From Dysgonamonadaceae bacterium (GTDB lineage Bacteria > Bacteroidota > Bacteroidia > Bacteroidales > Azobacteroidaceae), in NCBI GenBank assembly GCA_031289145.1, contig JAITQA010000070.1:1-53270 (forward strand): a stretch of 53,270 nucleotides of DNA, given 5' to 3'. Of this stretch, positions 15,838-24,662 are shown piece after piece (the stretch's first letter is position 1; each line of letters starts with the position of its first letter). A model generated the notes under the pieces. That model was given only the letters and a program-made list of their open reading frames with translations. It made no database searches and had not been told where the DNA came from. Both the position numbers and the translations under genes were made by a program.

Positions 15838-16602
15838 ATGAGAAAATTTGTACTATTTTTAATATTTATTATTCCGACAGTTCTTTTAACATCTTGTATG
15901 ACAAGTAAAAGCGTACAGAGCGAACTGCAAAAACTGCATTCGGAACTTTATTATGAACTCAGTACGCCCGTATATTCCGGAGAAATAAACAAAACCGTTT
16001 ATCTGAATCCGCTCAAGTATTCGAATATGGAAGTCAATACATCTGCAAAGAAAAAAGGATTATTGATTGTTCCTTTATTGCTGTTCAACCATACAAGTGA
16101 AAAATTCGATATCATTCTTGGAACACGTTCTTTGATACAGCCTTATCAAGAATTTCTTATGGATGCTTTATTGGTGGAATGTAACCGGAGCGCTTGTTTC
16201 AATCTGGAGGAAGCGGATATCAATACACTTCCGGATTCAACGCTGCTGTTGGATGTGGAAATTCTTAAGAACCACACAACATCACGGATAAATATGAGTC
16301 GTTCATGGATTATTATTCCGCTGAATAGCGCCACATTTAATTTTTATTTTTCCGGCTACAATGTAAAACCGGCCGACAGTGAATTGGAAATCAAAGTTCG
16401 ACTCCTGCAAAAAGATACTTGCCTGTGGGAAAAATCTTATTTCGCCGAATTGGAATTAGCCAACAACAACAAAGGAATTGATGACCTTTTCCATGCTTAC
16501 CACGTTTGTTTGACTGAAATGACGGAATGTTTATCGCTTACGACGAAAGAAATTGTAGAAAATATCAGTCGGGATTTACACTTTTTGTTGCAAAACAGAT
16601 AA
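15838..16602 (+). CDS. Putative lipoprotein of unknown function
   Basis: This 254-residue protein has a lipoprotein signal peptide, MRKFVLFLIFIIPTVLLTSC, with the lipidated Cys at residue 20. The rest is a soluble mixed fold with strands such as GLLIVPLLLF and STLLLDVEIL, and no motif I recognise. The layout resembles small periplasmic or outer-membrane-anchored accessory lipoproteins. The start is placed at the ATG at 15838 because it gives a standard signal peptide; a frame-extending ATG at 15757 would add 27 residues before it. It is a single gene between divergent and convergent neighbours. Confidence 0.65.
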   Translation: MRKFVLFLIFIIPTVLLTSCMTSKSVQSELQKLHSELYYELSTPVYSGEINKTVYLNPLKYSNMEVNTSAKKKGLLIVPLLLFNHTSEKFDIILGTRSLIQPYQEFLMDALLVECNRSACFNLEEADINTLPDSTLLLDVEILKNHTTSRINMSRSWIIIPLNSATFNFYFSGYNVKPADSELEIKVRLLQKDTCLWEKSYFAELELANNNKGIDDLFHAYHVCLTEMTECLSLTTKEIVENISRDLHFLLQNR

Positions 16603-16745
16603 AAAAGAGGTGTTGCAGGATATCCGTTCTTTTTTCAGCCATTTTTTTTCACAAAATCGGATAATGAATTATTCAACACAGCCGGTATTGCGTAAGACAG
16701 AGAATGATTGCGTTCCTATGGGTAAATTTTTCATGATGCTACAAA

Positions 16746-18533
16746 TTATAAATCACATGCGACACAAAGATACGATTTTTGTTCGTCTTCCGAAAGAAAC
16801 GGCGACAATTGTTCATACACTTTCCGGTGATAATCATTCAGCCATTCTTTCTCTTCGGCCGACAACAAGGCTTTATCTATCAATTTTGTATCAATCGGAC
16901 AAAGCGTCAGGGTTTCGAAAGCGTAGAAATCGCCCGATTCCGTCGTTTGAAAAGGAATTACGAGTATAAGGTTTTCGATACGGATGCCGTATTGTCCGGT
17001 GCGATACAATCCCGGTTCATTCGAAATAAGCATGCCGGGTTCGAGCGCTACGGGATTGTGATTCATCCTGATACTTTGCGGTCCTTCGTGCACGTTCAGG
17101 AAATGGCCTACGCCATGGCCGGTTCCGTGCAGGTAATTGGCGCCGTTTTGCCAAAGAAATTGCCGGGCAAGCGTGTCGAGTTGCATTCCGACGGTTCCTT
17201 TCGGGAAACGGGCGGAAGCCAAGGCGATATGACCTTTCAGGACAAGGGTGTAATCGCGTTTCATATCGTCTGTGACCGCTCCCGTTGAAATCGTGCGGGT
17301 AATATCGGTGGTGCCGTCGAAATACTGAGCGCCGGAATCGACCAGTAACACCCCTTCCGGCAGTATTTCCGCATCACTTTCTGCCGTTGCGGCATAATGG
17401 ACAATGGCTCCGTGCGGCCCGTATCCGGCAATGGTTTCGAAACTTTCACCGGCGTAAAATTCCTGTTGGCTCCGAAATTCCCGAAGTTTGGCGCTGATGT
17501 CCGTTTCGGTGATTTTCTCCTTATTATTGAATGCCTTTTCCAACCAAATCAGAAACCTGACCATCGCTACACCGTCTTTTTGCATAGCTTTCCGAATCCC
17601 TGCAATTTCAATCTCGTTTTTAATGCTCTTCAGGGATTCAACCGGATGGACGGCAACCTCCACAATTTTACAGGTTTTTGGAATTGCCGAATACAGGCAA
17701 TAATTGATTTTCGACGGAGAAAGCAGTATTTTCGTCCCGACCGGAATTTGCCGGATGTAATCCTTTATTTTTTCGTATTCGGCCAATACGACGCCTTCCC
17801 TGTTTAAATAGTCAATCACTTCCTGCGTCGTTTTTTCGGGACGGATAAACAATACCGTTTCTTTTTCCGAAACCACAGCGTAACTCAGGCAAACGGGATT
17901 GTAGTCCACATCATTTCCCCGGATATTGAACAGCCAGGCTATCGCATCCAAAGATGCGAGAATGGTCATATCGGCATTGTTTTTTTTCAGAGCTTCCTGC
18001 ATTTCTCCGATTTTTTTACGGCAGGATGTTCCGGAAAAATGTTCCGGAAGAATAAATGCCGGATGAGCAGGAAGGCTTGGCCTGTTGTGCCAAATGGAAT
18101 CGTAAGGAGCAAAATCAGTATTGATTTTCAGTCCTTTTGGGGTAAAGAAATCAAGCAGGGACAAAGTTTCCGAAGCGGCAAAAACTTCGCCTTCGATGCC
18201 AATACAGGCTCCGTCGGATAACTCGGAAGCTATCCACGCGGAAAAGTCCGGCGTTTCGGGCAATCCTGTCTTAAACAAGTCTATTCCGGAGTTTTTCAAT
18301 TGTGCCTCTGCTTGCAGAAAGTAGCGCGAATCCGTCCAGAGACCGGCTTTTGAATGTGTAACCACAACCGTACCGGCAGAACCGGTGAAGCCGGATACCC
18401 ATTCCCGTGTTTTCCACCGGTCAGGCGTGTACTCGCTGATATGCGAATCGGTGGACGGGATAATGCAAGCCTGCACATTGGCGGCAAGCATCGATTTCCT
18501 TAATGCTTGAATATTCGGATAAGCGATTTCCAT
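16746..18533 (-). CDS. pepP: Xaa-Pro aminopeptidase (M24B family)
   Basis: This enzyme removes N-terminal residues that precede proline. The 595-residue protein is of the long aminopeptidase P type: two creatinase-like N-terminal domains (about 1-305) and a pita-bread catalytic domain (about 310-530) with a full two-metal site: Asp399, Asp410, His473 (HGTGHGVGHFL), Glu506 (SNEPGLY) and Glu520 (GIRIENL). No signal peptide is present, so it is cytoplasmic. The start overlaps the end of the exosortase gene by 34 bases, indicating one transcript. Confidence 0.92.
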   Translation of the reverse strand: MEIAYPNIQALRKSMLAANVQACIIPSTDSHISEYTPDRWKTREWVSGFTGSAGTVVVTHSKAGLWTDSRYFLQAEAQLKNSGIDLFKTGLPETPDFSAWIASELSDGACIGIEGEVFAASETLSLLDFFTPKGLKINTDFAPYDSIWHNRPSLPAHPAFILPEHFSGTSCRKKIGEMQEALKKNNADMTILASLDAIAWLFNIRGNDVDYNPVCLSYAVVSEKETVLFIRPEKTTQEVIDYLNREGVVLAEYEKIKDYIRQIPVGTKILLSPSKINYCLYSAIPKTCKIVEVAVHPVESLKSIKNEIEIAGIRKAMQKDGVAMVRFLIWLEKAFNNKEKITETDISAKLREFRSQQEFYAGESFETIAGYGPHGAIVHYAATAESDAEILPEGVLLVDSGAQYFDGTTDITRTISTGAVTDDMKRDYTLVLKGHIALASARFPKGTVGMQLDTLARQFLWQNGANYLHGTGHGVGHFLNVHEGPQSIRMNHNPVALEPGMLISNEPGLYRTGQYGIRIENLILVIPFQTTESGDFYAFETLTLCPIDTKLIDKALLSAEEKEWLNDYHRKVYEQLSPFLSEDEQKSYLCVACDL

Positions 18534-19114
18534 GATAATTTATTTTTATTGACGATAATTTCTTCCCAAACTACCCAAAGAAGGAATATAATACCATAAT
18601 ATATATAGCGTAATATTCCGTCGTGCAGAAAATCAAATCTTTCGGCATGCCCCTTGGTCAAAATCACCGCCAAGGCAATCCGGATGATATTATAAATAGT
18701 CAGGATAGTCCATCCCGTGAAGATATACCCTATTTTTTTGCGAAAAGGCCCCCAATAAAACAGGATGATACCGGCAAAGATAGACATTTGTTTGATGCCT
18801 ATACACCCCCACACTATGTTTATTTTCCATCCGTTATTGACAGGAAAAAGCAGGTAGTTTATTCCTGTTACCAAGTCCCCGTTATTGGGAAAGAGGTGGA
18901 TAACCCAAGCCGAAGCTACTGTCAGCCAATGGCAGACAACGAGAAACCATCCCGGCGTTACATCTTTTCCAAGAAAATACATGGTATTCCCCTCCATATC
19001 CCCATCAATGGTTATTTTCCATGAAAAATGAAAGAAGAAAAGGAGAAATAAAAACAAAAGCACACCTTTATAAGGTTTTAAAATTTTAATGAATCGTTTT
19101 ATTTTATCTCTCAT
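18500..19114 (-). CDS. Exosortase family protein (XrtF-like)
   Basis: This 204-residue multi-pass membrane protease/transpeptidase has hydrophobic segments near 17-30, 55-73, 108-121, 131-152 and 169-183. The catalytic triad of the exosortase/archaeosortase fold is in place: Cys104 in WGCIGIKQM, Arg145 in NIIRIAL and His164 in DFLHDGILRYIYYG. Exosortases cut and re-attach C-terminal sorting tails of exported proteins. The short size fits the Bacteroidota XrtF type rather than the long EpsH form. No cargo with a sorting tail was seen in this window. It is the promoter-proximal gene of a pair with pepP. Confidence 0.8.
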   Translation of the reverse strand: MRDKIKRFIKILKPYKGVLLFLFLLFFFHFSWKITIDGDMEGNTMYFLGKDVTPGWFLVVCHWLTVASAWVIHLFPNNGDLVTGINYLLFPVNNGWKINIVWGCIGIKQMSIFAGIILFYWGPFRKKIGYIFTGWTILTIYNIIRIALAVILTKGHAERFDFLHDGILRYIYYGIIFLLWVVWEEIIVNKNKLSWKSLIRIFKH

Positions 19115-19150
19115 AATATATGATTAATAAATACAATAAAGTCTATTCTA

Positions 19151-19158
19151 CAAAGGTA
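19151..19158 (-). promoter_or_regulatory. -7 box of the exosortase-pepP operon
   Basis: On the minus strand it reads TACCTTTG (TAnnTTTG). The predicted start is near 19146, 32 bases before the ATG at 19114. Confidence 0.55.
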
Positions 19159-19241
19159 TTAAAAAAACTGTTCAAATCCAAATAAAAAGCAAAAATTAAG
19201 TTAATATAACACAGAACGAATGATAAGTAAAAATAATCTTC

Positions 19242-19249
19242 TATCTTTG
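19242..19249 (+). promoter_or_regulatory. -7 box (TATCTTTG) of the OMP-lptC operon
   Basis: This is a perfect TAnnTTTG, 51 bases before the ATG at 19300 and divergent from the exosortase promoter. A start near 19254 leaves a leader of about 45 bases. Confidence 0.6.
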
Positions 19250-19299
19250 CAGGCAGAAATTTAATTCTATAACAATCGACTGTAATTTGGTTTACAAAT

Positions 19300-20586
19300 A
19301 TGTGTAAAAATAAAATTATCTTTTTCGCAATTATCCTAACGATAATTCCCGGTTTTGTACAAGCGCAGAACAGCACAAATTCTCCTTATACACGATACGG
19401 ATATGGAAATTTGTCGGATAAAGCAACTGCGACTCAACGAGGTATGGGCGGAATAGGTTATGGGTTGAGGAATTCTCAGATAATCAACACAAGCAATTCT
19501 GCTTCTTTTTCCAATATTGATTCTATGACCTTTATGTTTGATATGGGTGTGATGGGTCAGATGGCCTGGTTCAAAGACGGTGTGAATAAAGAAAAGAAAA
19601 TGAACGGCAACTTAGAATACCTGTCTATGCAATTTCCTCTTTTGAAAGGCATGGGTGTCGGTGTGGGATTGGAACCGGTTTCTTTTGTCGGGTATAGTTA
19701 TATGGATACAACCAGATTACCCGGAGATAATGCTTTGGCTAACTATGTGTTCCAAGGTAACGGAGGAATGAGTCAGGTTTACGGCGCTTTCGCCTACGAT
19801 TTTTTAGGTAAACTTTCCTTGGGTGTGAAGTTTGCTTATTTATTCGGAGATATTGTCCATAATAATATTACGCCATTAAGTCAAACCCAGATTGGTAACG
19901 CCTACAATATGAACTATATCGACACGCTTAACACCAGAGGGTTGACGTATGAATTCGGCCTGCAATACCACCAGACAATAGGAAAATATAAAACGCTAAC
20001 TGTAGGCGGCATATTTTCGCCTAAAATTCGTTTGGGCGGAAGGGTTTCGGAGATGTTTGTCCGTACCGATGCATCCGGTGCGGCGATGGATGCACCGGAA
20101 TACCGCACGACCCGGGATTCTGTTTTTGAGCTGCCGATGACCATTGGTCTGGGCTTTTCGTATAACGACTTGAATAAAATAACGCTGGGTGCGGATGTTT
20201 TATTTCAGAACTGGGCTGACGCCAAATTTTACGACCAAACGAATGCTTTTTATAATCGTTTGAAAATTAATGCCGGCGGTGAATTAATCCCCAGTTTCAC
20301 CAGTAATAACTTTTTCAACAGGGTGAGATACCGGGCCGGTGCGTATTATACAAATTCATATCTGAAAGTGAATGATGTCGCAGGCAATGAAGCCGGATAC
20401 AAAGAATATGGTGTAAGTGTAGGATTGGGTTTGCCGATGACAAATAAGAAGTCTTATGTGAATATGGCTTTGGAATATTCATTGATTCGTCCGAATATCA
20501 GCACCCTTATCAATGAACAGTATTTCAAAATAACGCTCAGCTATACGTTTAATGAGACATGGTTCTTACGACGAAAAATTCAGTAA
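19300..20586 (+). CDS. Outer-membrane beta-barrel protein (FadL-like fold)
   Basis: This 428-residue protein has a signal peptide (MCKNKIIFFAIILTIIPGFVQA-Q). Its N-terminus, NSPYTRYGYGNLSDKATATQRGMGGIGYGLRN, is typical of Bacteroidota FadL/PorV-like outer-membrane proteins. Alternating strands follow, and the C-terminus ends in an aromatic strand. The function is unknown; a transport or envelope-structure role is likely. It overlaps the lptC start by 28 bases, so it is probably co-transcribed with envelope-assembly genes. Confidence 0.75.
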   Translation: MCKNKIIFFAIILTIIPGFVQAQNSTNSPYTRYGYGNLSDKATATQRGMGGIGYGLRNSQIINTSNSASFSNIDSMTFMFDMGVMGQMAWFKDGVNKEKKMNGNLEYLSMQFPLLKGMGVGVGLEPVSFVGYSYMDTTRLPGDNALANYVFQGNGGMSQVYGAFAYDFLGKLSLGVKFAYLFGDIVHNNITPLSQTQIGNAYNMNYIDTLNTRGLTYEFGLQYHQTIGKYKTLTVGGIFSPKIRLGGRVSEMFVRTDASGAAMDAPEYRTTRDSVFELPMTIGLGFSYNDLNKITLGADVLFQNWADAKFYDQTNAFYNRLKINAGGELIPSFTSNNFFNRVRYRAGAYYTNSYLKVNDVAGNEAGYKEYGVSVGLGLPMTNKKSYVNMALEYSLIRPNISTLINEQYFKITLSYTFNETWFLRRKIQ

Positions 20587-21170
20587 TTGGGTTCTTCATT
20601 TGTGCTACGCTATGTATCTCATGTGGTAAGGGGGGAAAAGACGCTTCAATCGTTTCGATTGATACAAAAAGCATACCGGCGGTACATACGGAGAATATTC
20701 GGACTTTGATATCCGATTCGGGCATAACACGGTATAACTTAAATGCAAAAGTATGGGATATTTTTTCCCATGTCGACACTCCTTACTGGTATTTTCCGGA
20801 AGGGGTTTATGCAGAAAGATTCGATTCCCTTTTTCAGGTGGAAGGAAATATAAAAGCGGATACGGCTTATTACTTTGTGAAAAAAGAGTTATGGAGACTG
20901 ATTGGAAATGTTTTTGTAAAAAATATGGAAGGACGGACTTTCGAAACAACTGAACTGTTTTGGAACCAGCGAGCATCCACGGAAGCGACGGATGCTTTTT
21001 CCACACGGGAGCCGGTTAAAATTACAGAACCGGACGGTACGGTTATCAATGGTAGGCAGGGGTTTAAATCAAACCAATCATTGTCTTATATTGTGCTCTA
21101 TTCATCCGGTGGAGAACTTTATTTTACAGAATCGGACAGTATAAAAAACGATAGTATTCAACAGCAATGA
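20559..21170 (+). CDS. lptC: LPS export protein LptC
   Basis: This 203-residue periplasmic bridge protein belongs to the Lpt pathway carrying lipopolysaccharide from the inner to the outer membrane. The N-terminus MVLTTKNSVIGFFICATLCISC looks like a lipoprotein signal (Cys22), as is usual in this phylum. The beta-jellyroll pattern of the family is clear (DSGITRYNLNAKVWDIF, ERFDSLFQVEGNIKADTAYYFVKKELWRLIGNVFVKN, ETTELFWN). It overlaps the preceding OMP gene by 28 bases and the next gene by four (ATGA at 21167-21170), a tightly coupled operon. Confidence 0.9.
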   Translation: MVLTTKNSVIGFFICATLCISCGKGGKDASIVSIDTKSIPAVHTENIRTLISDSGITRYNLNAKVWDIFSHVDTPYWYFPEGVYAERFDSLFQVEGNIKADTAYYFVKKELWRLIGNVFVKNMEGRTFETTELFWNQRASTEATDAFSTREPVKITEPDGTVINGRQGFKSNQSLSYIVLYSSGGELYFTESDSIKNDSIQQQ

Positions 21171-22426
21171 GCAATTTATTGATAGAAATATTGATAGCCC
21201 TATTGTTTTCCGCTTTTTTTTCAGCGGCGGAGATTGCTTTTGTCAGTTCCAACAAATTGCTGTTCGAACTCGAAAATAACAGTAAAAACCTTACTTCCAA
21301 GATTCTGAATAAGTTTTATACCCATTCCAACCAGTTTATTTCCTGTATGTTGGTGGGCAATAATATCGCTTTGGTTATCTATGGATTACTCATGGCAGAG
21401 GCGCTTACGCCTTATATGGAAAATTTCACTTCGAGTGATTTGCTGATTTTGCTTCTGCAATCAATCGTTGCAACTATCCTTATCATTTTTGCGGGAGAAT
21501 TTATTCCAAAAACGGTAGCACGCATCAATCCGAACTTCTACCTTACAATTTTTGCTATACCTTTGTATCTGATATATATTGTTTTATATCCCGTATCGAA
21601 GTTTGCTTCTTGGTTGGTGAGTCTGATATTGCGCATATTCGGCATTAAAATATCCGGAATAAATCCGAAAAGGTTCGGAAGGGAAGACCTGGATTATTTT
21701 CTTCAAAAAACGATAGAAGAAGCGCCCGAAAATGTGGAATTGGATACGGAAGTGCGTTATTTCCAGAATGCAATGGAATTTTCGCAAGTGAAAATCAGGG
21801 ATTGTACCGTCCCCCGGACAGAGATTGTGGCTGTTGACAAATCGGCGTCTTTGGAAGAACTTACCGCCCGATTTGTAGAAACAGGATTTTCTAAAATTAT
21901 TGTTTATGAAGAAGATATAGATAATATTATCGGGTATATCCATTCATCTGAGCTATTTAATAATTCGGACGACTGGACAAAATCTATCGTTTCTCTGTTG
22001 TTTGTTCCTGAAAACATGGCGGCAAACAAATTGATGAAAAATATGCTGGCGGAAAAGAAAAGCATGGTGGTGGTGGTGGATGAATTCGGCGGCACTTCCG
22101 GCATTGTTACACTCGAAGATTTGGTAGAGGAAATATTTGGTGAAATTGAAGACGAACACGATACGCAATTATTTGTGGCAAAAAAATTGCGTGACAACGA
22201 ATATATTCTTTCCGGAAGGATGGAAATCGACAGGGTGAATGAAATGTTCAATCTGGACATTCCCGAATCGGACGAATATATAACTATAGCAGGTTATATA
22301 TTAGACTATTATCAAAACTTCCCCAAGTTGAATGAAACCGTTGTTATCGACCGTTTTGAATTTAAAATAATTAAAGTAACACATACAAAAATTGAGTTGG
22401 TCAGACTGCTGGTACAAGAAAAATAA
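21167..22426 (+). CDS. CNNM/CBS-domain membrane protein (hemolysin/CorC family, GldE-like)
   Basis: This 419-residue protein has a CNNM transmembrane domain at about 1-185 (FSAFFSAAEIAFVSSNKL; LVGNNIALVIYG; GEFIPKTVAR). A paired CBS module follows at about 205-325 (TVPRTEIVAVDKSASLEEL; KKSMVVVVDEFGGTSGIVTLEDLVEEIFGEIEDEHD) and a CorC/HlyC C-terminal domain at about 345-419. Relatives are magnesium or cobalt efflux-type transporters; GldE in gliding Bacteroidota shares this architecture. Its position between lptC and ppiD suggests an envelope role. Confidence 0.85.
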   Translation: MSNLLIEILIALLFSAFFSAAEIAFVSSNKLLFELENNSKNLTSKILNKFYTHSNQFISCMLVGNNIALVIYGLLMAEALTPYMENFTSSDLLILLLQSIVATILIIFAGEFIPKTVARINPNFYLTIFAIPLYLIYIVLYPVSKFASWLVSLILRIFGIKISGINPKRFGREDLDYFLQKTIEEAPENVELDTEVRYFQNAMEFSQVKIRDCTVPRTEIVAVDKSASLEELTARFVETGFSKIIVYEEDIDNIIGYIHSSELFNNSDDWTKSIVSLLFVPENMAANKLMKNMLAEKKSMVVVVDEFGGTSGIVTLEDLVEEIFGEIEDEHDTQLFVAKKLRDNEYILSGRMEIDRVNEMFNLDIPESDEYITIAGYILDYYQNFPKLNETVVIDRFEFKIIKVTHTKIELVRLLVQEK

Positions 22427-22467
22427 AATTTCTTAGTGAAATTTATGGAAAATACAACATTTTTTTG

Positions 22468-22475
22468 TACCTTCG
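22468..22475 (+). promoter_or_regulatory. -7-like box (TACCTTCG) before ppiD
   Basis: TACCTTCG differs from TAnnTTTG at one base and is followed by a leader of about 40 bases to the ATG at 22519. It could allow ppiD-rlmN expression apart from the upstream operon. Confidence 0.4.
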
Positions 22476-22518
22476 TGCGCAATTTCGAAAAAATTAAACT
22501 AAATAATATACAAATTAA

Positions 22519-24657
22519 ATGGCAACGTTAGAGAAAATAAGGAATAAGGCTGGTTTACTGGTAACGGTAATCGGTATAGCCTTACTTGCATTTATCATTG
22601 GAGACTTTCTTAGAGGGGGTTCAACTTTCTTCCGTCAATCAAAAGAAAAAATCGCAACAATTGACGGGGATGCGATTAGTATTCAAGAATTTCAGCAGCG
22701 ATTAGAGGAAACTTCCAGTATGTACAGAGAACAAAATAACGGCATGACGCTAACCGACGAACAACAAAGTCAACTTCGTGAAAGCCTTTTTGAAGAAATG
22801 GTCGGTTCTATACTGTTGGAAAATGAAAGCAAAAAAGTAGGCTTTACTGTCGGGGGCGAAGAACTTGCCGATATGATTATGGGGAACAATATATCTCCAA
22901 TGATTCAGCAAATTTCTTATTTCCAAAATCCGCAGACCGGAGGATTTGACAAAAGCGCTTTGTTTCAGTTTCTTCAGTATGTTGAAATGGACGATGTGAG
23001 TTCTTATTCACGGGAAGACCAGCAACAAATCGAAAGTTTGAAAAACTGGTGGGACAATGTGCAGAAATCTGTTTCCAAGCAAAAACTGCTTACCAAATTC
23101 GCGACACTCCTTACAGCTTCCCTTGTGACTAATTCATTAGATGCAAAAGCCGCATTTGATGAAAATGCCGTGAATGTGGATTTCAACTATGTTTCCCAAG
23201 ATTACAATACGATTCCTGACCCGGATGTGGAAGTAACGGATTCCGAAATCGCAAAATTGTACAACCAACGTAAAAGCAGCTTCAAACAGGAAGGCGCAAA
23301 AGTAATTAATTATATTGCCGTCAATATTCTTCCCAGCGAAAAAGATTATACCGATGCTGCCAAACGGATGGAAGAAATAAGGGACGAATTATCCACATCC
23401 TTGGAAATAGTGGATGTCATCAATGAAAATTCAGACGTTCCCTTTGTTGATGCATACAGTTCCGCTTCCTTACTTACAACGGAAGAGGTCAAAAATTTTG
23501 TTGCGAACGCTTCTGTAAGTGCAATTGACGGACCGATTTTGACAGGAAATATTTACAATCTCTATAAATTGGTTGACGTTAAGCAAGGGGCTGATTCAAT
23601 TAAAGCGAATGTATTTATGTTACCTAATTTTGATGAGGAGGCGCGATTGACTGCTTTTACCGACAGTTTGATTAATGTGGTAAAATCAGGTAAGACTTTT
23701 GCCGAGATGTATGCCCAATTACCCGGAAGCCAAGGTGACGGAAATATAGGTTGGAATACCGAAACATCTCTGACACAAGCCGTAGATGTCAAATTCAAAA
23801 ATACGCTTTTCGATGCGAATCTGAATGAGGTCTTTGTTACGAAAACAACTATCGGCTCATTTTTGGTGCAGGTGGTTGAAAAAACAAAACCGGTTACAAA
23901 ATATAAAGTGGGCATCATTCGCTCGGAAGTAACTCCTTCTCCGGAAACCATCAATAAAATGTATAATGATTTGAATCAATATATTGTGAAAAATCATAAT
24001 CTTGAATCATTCAAGGCTTCTGCTGCCGAAGCCGGATATGTCTGTGTGACAGATGTTCCCATAACCGAAAATCAACCGAATATCGCACCTGTTGAAAATT
24101 CAAGACAAGTTATCAGATGGGCTTTTGAGAATAAAAGAGGCGCCGTATCGGATATTTTCGAATGTCAGGACTATTTTGTTGTCGCAGCTATGGAAGGAAC
24201 AGTGAAAAAAGGTATCCGCCCCTTAAAGGATGTTGCAGATATACTGAAAAGAGAACTTATCAATGAGAAGAAAGGAGCAAAAATTGTAGCGAACCTGCAA
24301 TCTCAAAATCTTAATTCTCTCGAAGCTTACGCCAACGCGATGAATGCTACCCCTCAGGAAGTTAAATACCTTACTTTTTCAACTGCAAGAATTTCCGGTA
24401 TTGGTTTTGAGCCGATTGTAAATGCAAAGGCAATTGCAGCTGAACCGGGTAAACTCACAGGTCCGTTTGCCGGTAAAAACGCTGTATATGTTTTGGCTGT
24501 TACAGATAAAAAAACATCGGAGCAACCGTATGTAGAAGAAGTTCAAAAGCAACAACTCAATATGCAGAACGGATACCGCCTGATGAACCTTATCCAAAGC
24601 AACCAGTTGCTGAAAGAAGGTGCAAAAATCCAGGATAATAGAATCAGTTTCTATTAA
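22519..24657 (+). CDS. ppiD: PpiD-like membrane-anchored peptidyl-prolyl isomerase/chaperone
   Basis: This 712-residue protein has one N-terminal transmembrane segment (about 12-31, GLLVTVIGIALLAFIIGDFL) and a large periplasmic part. A SurA-N-like chaperone domain (about 40-200, ATIDGDAISIQEFQQRLEE) comes first, then a parvulin-like rotamase segment at about 340-440 (KSGKTFAEMYAQLPGSQGDGNIGW), then further chaperone repeats. It helps fold proteins passing the periplasm and fits next to lptC and outer-membrane genes. The N-terminal MATLEKIRNKAG is the usual start of the Bacteroidota family. Confidence 0.9.
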   Translation: MATLEKIRNKAGLLVTVIGIALLAFIIGDFLRGGSTFFRQSKEKIATIDGDAISIQEFQQRLEETSSMYREQNNGMTLTDEQQSQLRESLFEEMVGSILLENESKKVGFTVGGEELADMIMGNNISPMIQQISYFQNPQTGGFDKSALFQFLQYVEMDDVSSYSREDQQQIESLKNWWDNVQKSVSKQKLLTKFATLLTASLVTNSLDAKAAFDENAVNVDFNYVSQDYNTIPDPDVEVTDSEIAKLYNQRKSSFKQEGAKVINYIAVNILPSEKDYTDAAKRMEEIRDELSTSLEIVDVINENSDVPFVDAYSSASLLTTEEVKNFVANASVSAIDGPILTGNIYNLYKLVDVKQGADSIKANVFMLPNFDEEARLTAFTDSLINVVKSGKTFAEMYAQLPGSQGDGNIGWNTETSLTQAVDVKFKNTLFDANLNEVFVTKTTIGSFLVQVVEKTKPVTKYKVGIIRSEVTPSPETINKMYNDLNQYIVKNHNLESFKASAAEAGYVCVTDVPITENQPNIAPVENSRQVIRWAFENKRGAVSDIFECQDYFVVAAMEGTVKKGIRPLKDVADILKRELINEKKGAKIVANLQSQNLNSLEAYANAMNATPQEVKYLTFSTARISGIGFEPIVNAKAIAAEPGKLTGPFAGKNAVYVLAVTDKKTSEQPYVEEVQKQQLNMQNGYRLMNLIQSNQLLKEGAKIQDNRISFY

Positions 24658-24662
24658 AATTT

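Noticed and set aside
16765-16772. Minus-strand TATCTTTG inside the 3' end of pepP
   Set aside because: It encodes the last residues of pepP and points toward a converging gene on the opposite strand; it is best explained as chance.
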